Assembly: GCA_033763835.1 (NCBI GenBank)
Contig: JANRJS010000024.1
Span: 83,311-147,310, forward strand
Length of the DNA: 64,000 nucleotides
Source: JAPKYZ01 sp033763835
Lineage (GTDB): Bacteria > Acidobacteriota > Terriglobia > Bryobacterales > Bryobacteraceae
Direction of reading: 5' to 3'
A program made the translations under genes and the position numbers. This document shows, piece by piece, positions 9,105 through 17,519 of the stretch (its first letter is position 1; each line of letters begins with the position of its first letter). The notes below the pieces were generated by a model. The model was given only the letters and a program-made list of their open reading frames with translations, was not told the origin of the DNA and made no database searches.

Positions 9105-9641
9105 ATGCGAATTCCATTCGTTGCCGCGCTGGCCACACTATCCGCGTTCGCCGAAGTCAAGGTCTTTCCGTCGAACAAGCACGATGTCAGGAAATTCTCC
9201 ACCTACCAATGGCAGCGGCCGCCGCGCCTGATCACGGAAATGGGCCAGGACGATACCACGACGCCGCTGGTCGATACCATTAAGAGCGCGATCGACAGGC
9301 GGCTGTCCGAAAAAGGCTATCGCGAAGTGCGGGAGGGCGGCGACATGCAGGTTGTCGCGGGCGCCGTCGCCGGAAAACAAAGCCAACTGGAGGGCTATCT
9401 GGTGACGTTCGGCTTCGACGCGTACTGGGGCTATTGGTTCGGCATGCCCTATCCAGTGCAAAGGATGAACCGGATCGGGTTGCTGTTCGTCGGTCTTGTC
9501 GAGGCCAAGTCGAACGAAGGCATATGGGCGGGCTACGCGACGGAGGCTCTCGACCGGAAACCCGGCAATCTTGCCGGGACGTCGGCGAAAGCGGAACAGG
9601 CCACGCGAAAGCTATTCCGGAAGCTGCCCGGACGCAAATGA
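9105..9641 (+). CDS. DUF4136 family exported protein
   Basis: A 178-aa DUF4136 protein with a signal peptide (MRIPFVAALATLSAFA). DUF4136 members are small lipoprotein-like envelope proteins of unknown role. FSTYQWQRPP near the N-terminus, LVDTIKSAIDRRLSEKGY in the middle and GIWAGYATEAL near the end are the usual conserved segments; there is no lipobox Cys. ATG 9105 follows GGCGAGGTG and starts the signal peptide. It ends 1 bp before the convergent Gly-rich gene. Confidence 0.82.
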   Translation: MRIPFVAALATLSAFAEVKVFPSNKHDVRKFSTYQWQRPPRLITEMGQDDTTTPLVDTIKSAIDRRLSEKGYREVREGGDMQVVAGAVAGKQSQLEGYLVTFGFDAYWGYWFGMPYPVQRMNRIGLLFVGLVEAKSNEGIWAGYATEALDRKPGNLAGTSAKAEQATRKLFRKLPGRK

Positions 9642-9642
9642 A

Positions 9643-10548
9643 CTACAGGGAGAGTTCGCCCTCGTACATCATGTCCTTCAAGCGGAATTTGCGCTTGAAT
9701 TCTAGCGGACCCATCTTGGTGACGAACTCGACTTCTTTATCTTCGAGAGTAATCGGAATCTCGCGCGAGAAGGCGAACAGTATCGTGCCTTGAGCCATCT
9801 GGACCTCGCTGGGCCGACGGGGGGCTTTCCCCTTTTGTTCGAGCGACGTGTTGTCCTTCATCCGCTCCGCCATTTCGGCGGGATCGGGCGTTTGACGGTT
9901 GCCCTGTCTTTGCGGGGCACCCTCGGGCATTCCCTCCGGCATGCCTCCTCCGAGGCCGCCACCCATGCCTCGCGAACCGGGGCTGGGCAGACCGGAGGCG
10001 GCGATCACATAGAACTCCTCTTGGTTGGCGAGCATCTTTTTCGCTTCTTCGGCGGTGTTCCACTCGTTGCCGAAGCGCTTCTTCAGGGTCGCGATTTTGA
10101 TCGGTTTCGAGGACGCCCAGCGGATTTGCGCGGTGATGGAGGGCATACCCCCGCCGCCACCCGGTCCGCCGCCCATAGGTCCACCGCCACCCATACCACC
10201 GCCGGGTCCTCCCATGCCTCCGCCGCCAGGACCGCCCATTCCACCGCCTCCGGGTCCACCCATCCCGCCGCCGCCAGGACCGCCCATACCGCCGCCTGGG
10301 CCGCCCATTCCACCGCCGCCGGGCATGCCACCGCCCATGCCGCCCCCCCGCCCGCCGCGTCCACCGCCCATTCCTTCCATGTTGAACGTGGCCGTCACGG
10401 ACTTCGCCCAAGGAGAATCGAGCAGCATTTTGTCGATGTCTTTCTCGGACCACTCGGACGGGTTCTTCGTCCAAAAGTCCGCCCCCCACAGGGGAGAGAC
10501 AAGCAGCGGAGCGGGTAGAGCGGTCAGCGCGGAGCGTCTGGTGATCAT
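9643..10548 (-). CDS. Exported Gly/Met/Pro-rich low-complexity protein
   Basis: A 301-aa protein: a signal-like N-terminus (MITRRSALTALPAPLLVSPLWG), a DFWTKNPSEWSEKDIDKML segment reminiscent of the GWxTD-type motif of Bacteroidota/Acidobacteria secreted proteins, a Gly/Met/Pro tract from about codon 59 to 136, then a globular C-terminal half (AQIRWASSKPIKIA to FKRKFRLKDMMYEGEL). A second short Gly/Met run lies near codon 195. Function unknown. The promoter-like GATAAT at 10557-10562 is 8 nt before the ATG. Confidence 0.75.
   Translation of the reverse strand: MITRRSALTALPAPLLVSPLWGADFWTKNPSEWSEKDIDKMLLDSPWAKSVTATFNMEGMGGGRGGRGGGMGGGMPGGGGMGGPGGGMGGPGGGGMGGPGGGGMGGPGGGGMGGPGGGMGGGGPMGGGPGGGGGMPSITAQIRWASSKPIKIATLKKRFGNEWNTAEEAKKMLANQEEFYVIAASGLPSPGSRGMGGGLGGGMPEGMPEGAPQRQGNRQTPDPAEMAERMKDNTSLEQKGKAPRRPSEVQMAQGTILFAFSREIPITLEDKEVEFVTKMGPLEFKRKFRLKDMMYEGELSL
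10144..10374 (-). repeat. In-frame tandem repeats encoding GGMGGPGGG units
   Basis: About 230 bp of imperfect 24-27 bp repeats inside the preceding CDS, each giving a GGMGGPGGG-type peptide. Length is in frame throughout, so the tract is translated. Such tracts can change copy number by slippage. Confidence 0.8.
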
Positions 10549-10613
10549 GCTTGACGATTATCACGCCGTTCGGGGACTGGCGGTAAAGAATTGTTGTTTG
10601 CCATCATGGACGA

Positions 10614-10982
10614 GTGAATCCAGTTACTTATTTCGAGATTCCCGCAGTGAATCTGGATCGGGCGGTCGCCTTTTACCATGCCGTTTTTGGGTACGAGTTT
10701 AGCCGCGAGAGCATCGACGGGAACGAGATGGCGTTGTTTCCTCTTGTCGAGCGCGCCAAAGGGGCGACTGGAGCGTTGGCGAAAGGCGAGACGTACAAGC
10801 CCTCTAAAGTTGGAACGCTTGTGTATTTTGAGACCGGCGATATCGATCGAACTCTGCAAGCCGTCGCCTCGCAGGGAGGCAAGACGCTTTATCCGAGGAC
10901 CGGCGTCGGCGAATACGGATTCGTCGCGGAGTTCGAAGATAGCGAAGGCAATCGCGTGGGGTTGCACGCTCCGCGCAAGTGA
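10614..10982 (+). CDS. VOC (glyoxalase/bleomycin-resistance fold) protein
   Basis: A 122-aa single-domain vicinal oxygen chelate protein. TYFEIPAVNLDRAVAFYHAVFGYEF is the canonical opening and YGFVAEFEDSEGNRVGLHAP the canonical end. Members are metal-dependent lyases or dioxygenases, or antibiotic-binding proteins; this one cannot be assigned further. The start is a GTG at 10614. It is convergent with the PPIase gene and alone in its transcription unit. Confidence 0.88.
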   Translation: MNPVTYFEIPAVNLDRAVAFYHAVFGYEFSRESIDGNEMALFPLVERAKGATGALAKGETYKPSKVGTLVYFETGDIDRTLQAVASQGGKTLYPRTGVGEYGFVAEFEDSEGNRVGLHAPRK

Positions 10983-10992
10983 CCGCGGTACG

Positions 10993-12009
10993 CTATTTCC
11001 TCGGCCCCATCGACTGCGCGATCGACTTGGCCAGAAAGTTCTCCACCTTCGCCTCGTTGCGCGCCACCTCATAATACGCCGCTTTGTAGAGCTGATCTTT
11101 GCGGGTCATGAGCTGCTCGCGGATGGTCTGCTGGACGGTAGGGTCCGTCAATTCCCGCTGCCCGGCGGGTTCGCGCGAGATGAGCTTAAACAACCGATAA
11201 CCCTCGGGCGTGCGGATGACGGGCGACACTTGCCCCGGCTTCATTTGTGTTACTAGGCGGCGCAGTTCCATTGAGGCTTTTTCGAGCGCCGAATCCTGGA
11301 TGAAGCCGAGGTCGCCGCCGTTGGGCGCGGTGTTCGGATCTTCGGAGTAGTTCTGCGCGAGCATCGCGAAATCGGCGCCTTGTTTGAGTTGCGCCTCGAT
11401 CATCTTCATTTTCTCGACAGCCTCTTTGTCGTTCTGCGCCTTCGAGTTCTTGAGATTCCGCGCATTCGGATCGGGCAACGGCGTGACCAGGATCGTCGCG
11501 ATATGCATCTGCGGTTCGGGCAGATTGAAGCTGGCCTTGTTCTGCCCATAGAACTCCGAGATATCGGAGTCGGAAATCGAGATGTGCGCGGTGATTTCCT
11601 TATTGATCAGCTTTTGGATCGACAGATCGCGCCGGAGTTGCGCCTTGAGGTCCTCCGCCGAGAGCCGGCGGTTTTGCAACTGTTTGGCGAACTCCTCTTG
11701 CGTATAGGGCGCCTTCATCTCATTGAACTTCGCGTCGACGTCGGCGTCGACGGCCATCAATCCTAGCTTTTCGGCGCGCTGCAACATGATCTCGGAATCG
11801 ATCAGGCTGCGCAGAAGCTCCAAACGCTGGGTCTGCTTAAAGTCGTCGGAAGGACGATCACCGCCCGTACCGAACTGAAATTGATACTGCTTGTCGAGTT
11901 CGGCATTCGAAATGGGCCGCCCGTTGACCAGCGCCGCGACATCCTTCGGGGGCGCTTTCTGGCATGCGGCAAATAACAAAAGGTAGGCGGCGAGCGGGGC
12001 GGTACGCAT
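10993..12009 (-). CDS. SurA-like peptidylprolyl isomerase lipoprotein
   Basis: A 338-aa lipoprotein: the signal ends in the lipobox LLLFAAC (Cys at about codon 16), then a SurA-type chaperone N-domain (VAALVNGRPISNAELDKQY), and a parvulin PPIase domain (FAMLAQNYSEDPNTAPNGGDLGFI, VIRTPEGYRLFKL). It is expected to assist folding of secreted or outer-membrane proteins. ATG 12009 begins the lipoprotein signal; the longer in-frame start is rejected because it would bury it. TACAAT lies 11 nt before the ATG. Confidence 0.9.
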   Translation of the reverse strand: MRTAPLAAYLLLFAACQKAPPKDVAALVNGRPISNAELDKQYQFQFGTGGDRPSDDFKQTQRLELLRSLIDSEIMLQRAEKLGLMAVDADVDAKFNEMKAPYTQEEFAKQLQNRRLSAEDLKAQLRRDLSIQKLINKEITAHISISDSDISEFYGQNKASFNLPEPQMHIATILVTPLPDPNARNLKNSKAQNDKEAVEKMKMIEAQLKQGADFAMLAQNYSEDPNTAPNGGDLGFIQDSALEKASMELRRLVTQMKPGQVSPVIRTPEGYRLFKLISREPAGQRELTDPTVQQTIREQLMTRKDQLYKAAYYEVARNEAKVENFLAKSIAQSMGPRK

Positions 12010-12103
12010 CGGAACCCTCAATTGTAGTGGAATCGGCGGCGGGTGCGGCGCGGAGGTTGATACGTTACTAGGCCGGTCCGCACCACCTTTGTGGAGAACG
12101 TCT

Positions 12104-12740
12104 ATGATCTTCGCCAGTTGCCGCCAAGCGCGGTTGAGTAACTTCGATTTCACATCCCGTCACGAGCACGCGATCTTCGAGATTGCCGATAGCCGGATTC
12201 GCGATCTGGCCCAGGAGAACGACGCCAACGATGAGGCGCTGGAGAAGGAGGCTACCGATGCGGCGGCGATTCCGCTACGGGAACCGGTGGACCGGGCGGA
12301 GGATCTGCACGTCCTAGTATCGGTGCACGGCTACCGGAATCCGTTCAGCCCCTGCGCACGAGCATATTCTCGACAAAATCGACAACGTGCTGCTCACGGC
12401 GGCGGCGGTGGACGACGAGAGTTTGGAGCGCAACAAGGAGTTTTTCGACGCTACCAAGAGCTGCGGGCGAATCTTTAATTACTATTCGAAAAAGGATACG
12501 GTGGTCGGCACGGCCTACCGGTTGGGCGACTTTCCGGAGTTCGACGCCGCGCTGGGAGCGAAAGGCACCGAGCATCCCGACCGCCTCGCGCAGAATTCGC
12601 CCACGGCGTTTATGGTCGATTGCACGGAGGAAGTGGACACGCACGGCGGTTACCGCCATTGGAAGGAGTTCTACGACTATTGGGCGACGGTGGCGAACGA
12701 GAGCGCCGAGATTCCGCAGTTCGGGAAGCTGAGGCTCTAG
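12104..12740 (+). pseudogene. Remnant of a DUF900-type alpha/beta hydrolase with internal deletion and frameshift
   Basis: The first part (frame of 12104) ends with VLVSVHGYRN, the beta-strand/HG oxyanion segment of the family. From about 12360 a different frame continues with HILDKIDNVLLTAAAVDDES, then SKKDTVVGTAYRL and HGGYRHWKEFYDYW, the characteristic C-terminal half. The middle, including the GxSxG nucleophile, is absent and the frame changes by one. An intact homologue would need roughly 80-100 more residues between them. It is therefore a pseudogene, adjacent to an IS element that is also inside a broken gene. Confidence 0.75.
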
Positions 12741-12957
12741 CGGCGGGTTTTTCGCGAATGGCTCCAAGCGTCAAAGGCTTGCCTTGTGCGAGCCGCGAGT
12801 CGCCAGATGTTTGGTCTGCTCTAACAGGTCTTGCGGATACGCCATCCCCTAGCTCGAGACGAACGAGTAGGCGTGAGCGCTCTGCGGCGCGAATTGGGAG
12901 GGATGCAGCGTTCACGTCAAGGTTGACACCGGCGGTGCCGCGCAAGTTCCCGAACGT

Positions 12958-13316
12958 CTAATCGAAGAGTTCGGAGACGGAAAGCTCGAAACCGGGCAGT
13001 AAATCGCCGAGGGTGACGAGGTCGCCTTCGTGGTAAGTACGCTGCTCACGGCCTTTTTCGAGTGCGTGGACTAGACGCTGCTCGGGCACGATCACAACGG
13101 CGAAGCGCGATCCGGCGTCGAGATACTCCCGGCATTTGAGGAGTTGCTCGGCGACGGTCTGATCGGGCGACCGGATTTCGACCACGATATCGGGTGCCCG
13201 GAACAAATGGCCCTCGATTACTTCCGACTGTCCAAGGACGACGGCAAGATCGGGCAACCGGTAGCGTTGACGACCGTCAAGCACAAAGTGACAGTGAAGA
13301 TCCGCCGACACAAATC
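12958..13316 (-). pseudogene. 3' half of a Uma2-family (PD-(D/E)XK-like) gene, split by an IS
   Basis: The segment encodes SADLHCHFVLDGRQRYRLPD, then VLGQSEVIEGHLFRAPDIVVEIRSPDQT and FAVVIVPEQRLVHALEKG, the catalytic-core pattern of Uma2 (DUF820) proteins: PDhhhEhxSP with a downstream hydrophobic strand. Its 5' half lies on the other side of the IS at 14490-14674. Removing the element and one copy of the 7-bp duplication joins GKNRIGFV to SADLHCHF in frame, giving a 178-aa intact protein. Here the 3' part alone has only an internal GTG and is likely silent. Confidence 0.88.
13310..13316. repeat. Target-site duplication, left copy (ACAAATC)
   Basis: Seven bases ACAAATC directly before the left inverted repeat, identical to 14490-14496 directly after the right one. 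Confidence 0.9.
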
Positions 13317-13342
13317 TGTAGTAGTCACAACTTGATCTGACA
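13317..13342 (+). repeat. Left terminal inverted repeat of the IS
   Basis: 26 bp beginning TGTAGTAG and ending GATCTGACA; pairs with 14464-14489 with four mismatches. Confidence 0.9.
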
Positions 13343-13391
13343 TTTCCGATAAAGTGCCCGGGACTGGACCGGACGAAAAGGAGATGTCAGA

Positions 13392-14447
13392 ATGACCACC
13401 GAGCAGAAGGTGATCAAGAACAAGTTGGGGCTGCTGAAGCTCTCGGAGACCTTGGGCAGCGTCAGTCAGGCCTGCAAAGTAATGGGCTATTCGCGGGACA
13501 GTTTTTACCGCTTCCGTGAGCTCTATGAGACCGGCGGGGCGCTGGCGTTGCAAGACATCAGCCGCCGCAAGCCGCTGCCGAAGAACCGGGTCGAGCCGGC
13601 CATCGAAGAAGCGATTCTCCGGCTGGCGATCGACCAGCCGGCTTATGGCCAGGTGCGGGTGTCGAACGAACTGAAGAAACAAGGCATGTTTGTTTCTCCC
13701 GGCGGGGTGCGGAGTGTTTGGCTACGACACGATCTGGAGATCTTCCGCAAGCGGCTGAAGGCGCTGGAAGCCAAGGTCGCCCAGGAAGGTTTGATCTTGA
13801 CCGAGGACCAGCTCCGCTCGATGGAGAAGGCCCGTGAGGAGAAGGAAGCCCACGGCGAGATCGAGACTGAGCATCCCGGCTACCTGGGCGCCCAGGATAC
13901 CTACTATGTCGGCACCATCAAAGGAGTGGGCCGGATCTATCAGCAGACCTTTATCGATACTTACTCGAAGGTGGCCCATGCCAAGCTCTACGACCGGCGC
14001 AACGCCTTGGTGGCCGCCGATCTGCTGAACGACCGCGTGTTGCCTTTCTTTGAAGAAAACAGTCTTCCCTTGCTGCGCATCCTCACCGACCGCGGCACCG
14101 AATACTGCGGTGCTCGCGAGCATCACGAGTATCAGCTGTATCTGGCCGTCGAGAACATCGATCACAGCCGGACGAAGGCCCGTCATCCGCAGACCAACGG
14201 CATCGGCGAGCGCTTCCACAAGACCGTTCAGGACGAGTTTTACACGACGGCCTTCCGCAAGACGCTTTACACGTCCTTGGAGCAATTACAGACAGACCTG
14301 GATGACTGGCTGACCCGCTACAACGAGCACCGTCCCCACTCCGGCAAATACTGCTTCGGCAAGACGCCGCGGCAAACCCTCATGGACTCCCGGCAACTGG
14401 CCTGGGACAAGATTCTCGACCGGGAGGTTCCGGCCGCCGTGGCCTGA
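13392..14447 (+). CDS. IS481 family transposase
   Basis: A 351-aa transposase. The N-terminal helix-turn-helix (SVSQACKVMGYSRDSFYRFR, codons 23-42) binds the element ends; the retroviral-integrase-like DDE core follows with likely catalytic residues D169 (GAQDTYYVGT), D233 (LTDRGTEYCG) and E273 (NGIGERFHKT). The end has the usual YNEHRPHSGKYCFGKTP. It is full length, has no stop or shift, and an AAAAGGAG Shine-Dalgarno sits just before the start, unlike many host genes here. Confidence 0.96.
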   Translation: MTTEQKVIKNKLGLLKLSETLGSVSQACKVMGYSRDSFYRFRELYETGGALALQDISRRKPLPKNRVEPAIEEAILRLAIDQPAYGQVRVSNELKKQGMFVSPGGVRSVWLRHDLEIFRKRLKALEAKVAQEGLILTEDQLRSMEKAREEKEAHGEIETEHPGYLGAQDTYYVGTIKGVGRIYQQTFIDTYSKVAHAKLYDRRNALVAADLLNDRVLPFFEENSLPLLRILTDRGTEYCGAREHHEYQLYLAVENIDHSRTKARHPQTNGIGERFHKTVQDEFYTTAFRKTLYTSLEQLQTDLDDWLTRYNEHRPHSGKYCFGKTPRQTLMDSRQLAWDKILDREVPAAVA

Positions 14448-14463
14448 ACTTGCCGGCCGCTTC

Positions 14464-14489
14464 TGTCAGATCGAGTCTTGGCTACTACA
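14464..14489 (-). repeat. Right terminal inverted repeat of the IS
   Basis: 26 bp, inverted and imperfectly matched to 13317-13342; followed directly by the second ACAAATC. Confidence 0.9.
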
Positions 14490-14674
14490 ACAAATCCGAT
14501 CCGATTCTTCCCGAAACAGACGTCGATTCTCGCACCGGCCCGGATTGTCAGCTGACCATGTCGTCCTGTCGCCATGCCACGCTCGACAACCTCGCCGTCC
14601 ACCCATTCCGAATGGGCGAATTCGGGATTTGCGAGATACTCCTCTTCGCTCACCAGTAACGCCGGGCGCGCCAT
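14490..14674 (-). pseudogene. 5' half of the Uma2-family gene interrupted by the IS
   Basis: The ATG at 14674 opens MARPALLVSEEEYLANPEFA followed by SEWVDGEVVERGMATGRHGQ and RIDVCFGKNRIGFV, the standard N-terminus of Uma2 proteins. Past 14490 the frame runs into the IS and reads unrelated residues. Bases 14490-14496 are the right copy of the target duplication. Together with 12958-13316 it reconstitutes a full-length gene. Uma2 proteins are predicted nuclease-fold proteins of unclear role, very common in Acidobacteria and cyanobacteria. Confidence 0.88.
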
Positions 14675-14698
14675 ACCCCGACGATAGCATCGCCCGTT

Positions 14699-15949
14699 AT
14701 GATGAATACTCCGATGACATCTATCCCCGTCGATCGCCAACAGTCTCTCGTCGAGAAGCTCTATAGCGCCTGCAGCCGCTATACGCCGGAGCAGCGCCGG
14801 AAGTTCTTCATCACCGGACCGCAGTGGGCCGCCGCCTACGAAGGCAACGCGCTTTTTCACGCGCCCACGCGGCGTCCCGTTCCCTTCGACGAAGTGATCG
14901 AGAACTACGCCGAGATCGGTATCAACTACTGGTGTACGCACGATTCGGACGTCATCCCCACTTCGGCGCTAGGTCGAGACGAGCAATGGGACATCGTCGG
15001 CCGCATCAAGAAGTCGCTCGACAAGCATGGACTGCAATGCTCGATGGTAACTACCGAGACGTTTCACCACGCGGTGTTCGCCACTTCGCCCGCGTCCGAA
15101 TCGCCCAGCGTTCGCGAGTACGCCAAGATGCGCGTTACAAACACGGTCGCCATCGGGCACGAACTCGGCGCGAGCTATGCCGTCTACTGGCCGGGCTCGC
15201 TTGGCTACTACACACCTGGCGCGGTCGAGGAAACGGAAACCCTGCGCTGGTACGCCCAGGGACTAAATGCCGCTTGCGAAACCGACATCGCCATCGCCAA
15301 GAAGAAGGGCCGTCCGACGTTGAAGCATTGCATGGAGGCAAAGCCGTTCGAGCCGCAGGGCGAAATCTTGCTGCCGACCTCGGACGCGATGCTCGCCTTT
15401 ATCAAGTCGGGGCTGCTGTCGTACCCCGAGATGGTCGGCCTAAACCCCGAATATCTGCACGAACTCATGTGGGGCGCCAGCGTGCGCGCGGCGCTGGCCC
15501 GCGCATTGATTCTCGGCAAGCTGTGGCATTTCGATATCAACGACGGGTACCGCCTAAAGCACGATGTCGATATCGCTGTGGGATTGGTAAATCCACTCGA
15601 CTGGCTGAACGTCCTCGTGCTGTTGCGCAGCCACGGCTTCCATGGGCCGTTCAATCTCGACTACAAACCGCCGCGCACCACGTCGAACCATGGAGTGTTC
15701 GCCGTCAGTTTCCCCAGCGCCGTGGACCGGTTTATCACCTTATGGGAGATGGCCGGCGAAGTGCTGGAAGATAGCGTAATCCGCGAAGCCACTGCGGCGC
15801 TCAAGGCGGGCGGTCCAGTAGACGACACCACCGATCCCGAGGCCGTGTTCCACGCCAACAAGGAACTCCTCACGCTCCATGAGTTGATCGCGCACCGGCT
15901 GGTCGAAATCTTGCTGGGTATGCACCGCGGCCGCGTCTTTTCCGTATGA
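14699..15949 (+). CDS. xylA: Xylose isomerase (class I XylA-like sugar isomerase)
   Basis: A 416-aa TIM-barrel metal-dependent isomerase. Counterparts of XylA active-site segments are visible: THDSDVIP (catalytic His/Asp), MEAKPFEPQGEILLPT (metal Glu and the KPxEPxGD-like loop), LNPEYLHELMWG (Glu and His ligands), WHFDINDG (Asp ligand) and NLDYKPPRT (Asp ligand). The usual GGREG loop is replaced by WPGSLGYY, so substrate may differ from xylose. It is divergent from the broken Uma2 gene and its stop overlaps the DUF2905 start by 4 nt. Confidence 0.85.
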   Translation: MMNTPMTSIPVDRQQSLVEKLYSACSRYTPEQRRKFFITGPQWAAAYEGNALFHAPTRRPVPFDEVIENYAEIGINYWCTHDSDVIPTSALGRDEQWDIVGRIKKSLDKHGLQCSMVTTETFHHAVFATSPASESPSVREYAKMRVTNTVAIGHELGASYAVYWPGSLGYYTPGAVEETETLRWYAQGLNAACETDIAIAKKKGRPTLKHCMEAKPFEPQGEILLPTSDAMLAFIKSGLLSYPEMVGLNPEYLHELMWGASVRAALARALILGKLWHFDINDGYRLKHDVDIAVGLVNPLDWLNVLVLLRSHGFHGPFNLDYKPPRTTSNHGVFAVSFPSAVDRFITLWEMAGEVLEDSVIREATAALKAGGPVDDTTDPEAVFHANKELLTLHELIAHRLVEILLGMHRGRVFSV

Positions 15950-16167
15950 GCGTTGGGCGCACGCTGGTGGTGGCGGGATTGGCTCTCGTGGCCATCGGTA
16001 TCCTCGTCATCGTCGCGGAGCGTCTGCCGATACACTGGGGCCGCTTGCCGGGCGACATCGTTTGGCGATGGGGAAATACGACGATCTACATTCCGATCGG
16101 CACGCTGATTATCGCCAACGGAGTGCTGTGGCTGATCTGGTGGCTGGCTTCGCGCGGGCGGGGCTAG
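15946..16167 (+). CDS. DUF2905 family small membrane protein
   Basis: A 73-aa protein with two predicted membrane helices (RTLVVAGLALVAIGILVIV and IYIPIGTLIIANGVLWLIWW) separated by the family motif HWGRLPGDIVW. DUF2905 has no known function. An ATGA overlap with xylA indicates translational coupling. The end overlaps convergent lepB by 4 nt. Confidence 0.88.
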   Translation: MSVGRTLVVAGLALVAIGILVIVAERLPIHWGRLPGDIVWRWGNTTIYIPIGTLIIANGVLWLIWWLASRGRG

Positions 16168-16697
16168 CGTAATACGCCGATCTTCTCGATCGGCCAATAA
16201 ATGAAGACCGCTTTGCCGTACACAAAACGGCGAGGAACGGTGCCCCAGGACCGGCTATCGTTCGAAGAACTGCGATGGTCGCCCAGCACGTAGTATTGGC
16301 CCTCGGGGACCGTCAACGGCGCGGCGGAGTTCGTGTCGCGATACTCGTCGGGGACGTACGGTTCGTCGATTTCGAAGCCGTTGACGCGAACGCGGCCCCG
16401 TTCCACCTCGACCCGGTCGCCCGGCAGCCCGATGACTCGCTTGATGTACGACTTCGCGGGGTCGTGCGGAAAGTAGAACACGATTGTGTCGCCGCGCTCG
16501 ATATCGCCCACGCCCAGCCGGTAGATAAACTTGTTGATGAAGATGCGCTCCTGATCTTCCAGCGTCGGCATCATGCTAGTGCCTTCCACCTTCACCGGCT
16601 GATAGAGGAACAGGATTACGATGACCGCGATCACGACCGAAAGCAGCAGATCCCGCAACCAAAGAAACGCGGCGCGCATGGTGGATTTTCGGCTCAT
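16164..16697 (-). CDS. lepB: Signal peptidase I
   Basis: A 177-aa signal peptidase that cleaves Sec and Tat signal peptides on the outer face of the inner membrane. One N-terminal membrane helix (LLLSVVIAVIVILFLYQPV) precedes the catalytic EGTSMMPTL with Ser41, and SYIKRVIGLPGD with Lys86; GDHRSSSNDSRSWG is the box E signature. The ATG at 16697 is used; an ATG six codons later is also possible. It would serve the many exported proteins in the window. Confidence 0.94.
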   Translation of the reverse strand: MSRKSTMRAAFLWLRDLLLSVVIAVIVILFLYQPVKVEGTSMMPTLEDQERIFINKFIYRLGVGDIERGDTIVFYFPHDPAKSYIKRVIGLPGDRVEVERGRVRVNGFEIDEPYVPDEYRDTNSAAPLTVPEGQYYVLGDHRSSSNDSRSWGTVPRRFVYGKAVFIYWPIEKIGVLR

Positions 16698-16745
16698 TCG
16701 TTGGACCGGTAAACGCAAGCTAGCACGGCTACCTAAATAGACGCA

Positions 16746-17519
16746 ATGGAGCCCCGATCGTTTCAAGCCGCGCTGGTCGTTCCCGCGTACAACGAAGAGG
16801 AATCGATCGGCGCGTCGCTCGATGCGATTCCCGGCGGCCTTTTCGCGAGAATCGTGGTCGCCGTGAACGGGACGTCGGACCGAACAGCCGACATCGCGCG
16901 GGCTCGCGGCGCGCAAGTGGTCGAGGTGGCCGAGCGCGGTTATGGCGCGGCCTGTCTCGCGGCTCTTGAGGTGGTGACGGAACCGGTCGTAGCGTTTCTC
17001 CAAGCCGACGGTTCGGAGGACCCGCGCGAAGCCTGGGCGCTCGCAAGGCGCGTCGCGGACGGCGAGTGCGACTTCGCGTTGGGGGACCGCCATACGGCCA
17101 CCCGTCCGCATCAGCGTGCGGGAAACGCGCTCGCCGTATGGCTGATTCGCCTGATCTGGGGTTACCGGTATCGAGACCTCGGGCCGTTGCGCGCCATTCG
17201 AACCGACGCTCTGCGCGCACTCAAAATGCGGGACCGAAACTACGGGTGGACGGTGGAGATGCAGATTCGTGCGGTCGAGACCGGACTACGGATCGTCGAA
17301 ACGCCCGTGCGGCAAGGGGCGCGAGTGGCGGGGGAGGAAAAGGTGTCCGGCAATTGGCGCGCCAGCGTTCGCGCCGGTTGGGTCATCCTGCGGACCGTAG
17401 GCCGTTTGGCGCTAACGAAATCGCGTCGATGGGCGGCAAGTCCATCCCGGCAAGCAGGCGGCACAGTGCGGCCAGAGGTAACGCGCCCTCCCGCCGAACC
17501 CGCTCGTGAAATTCGGTGA
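16746..17519 (+). CDS. Family 2 glycosyltransferase
   Basis: A 257-aa GT-A fold enzyme with opening VVPAYNEEESIGASLDAI, nucleotide-binding AVNGTSDRTADIARARGA, the donor-site AFLQADGSEDPREA in place of a classical DxD, and LGPLRAIRTDALRALKM like dolichol-phosphate-glucose/mannose synthases. There is no C-terminal membrane helix. The last 45 residues are low complexity and overlap the convergent gene by 137 bp, so the functional domain probably ends near codon 215. TAAATA lies 6 nt before the ATG. Confidence 0.85.
   Translation: MEPRSFQAALVVPAYNEEESIGASLDAIPGGLFARIVVAVNGTSDRTADIARARGAQVVEVAERGYGAACLAALEVVTEPVVAFLQADGSEDPREAWALARRVADGECDFALGDRHTATRPHQRAGNALAVWLIRLIWGYRYRDLGPLRAIRTDALRALKMRDRNYGWTVEMQIRAVETGLRIVETPVRQGARVAGEEKVSGNWRASVRAGWVILRTVGRLALTKSRRWAASPSRQAGGTVRPEVTRPPAEPAREIR

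Larger units (their letters stand above)
13317..14489 (+). mobile_element. IS481-type insertion sequence, complete, 1173 bp
   Basis: One DDE transposase gene is bounded by 26-bp imperfect terminal inverted repeats (13317-13342 and 14464-14489; 22 of 26 positions pair; both begin TGTAGTAG from the outside) and a perfect 7-bp target duplication. All parts needed for mobility are present, so the insertion is recent or recently active. It lies antisense to the Uma2 gene it interrupts. Confidence 0.93.

Noticed and set aside
10144..10374. Regular repeats considered as a CRISPR-like array
   Set aside because: Units have no unique spacers and are all in frame within a coding region.
10025..10702. 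Long Pro-rich reading frame on the plus strand opposite the Gly-rich gene
   Set aside because: It is the complement of Gly codons (GGN/CCN). It has no start context and runs through the promoter region and into the VOC gene; the minus-strand gene has a signal peptide and a conserved-looking C-terminus.
12741..12957. Possible gene between the DUF900 remnant and the Uma2 fragment
   Set aside because: Frames are short and Arg/Ser-rich with no recognisable similarity; treated as non-coding scar.
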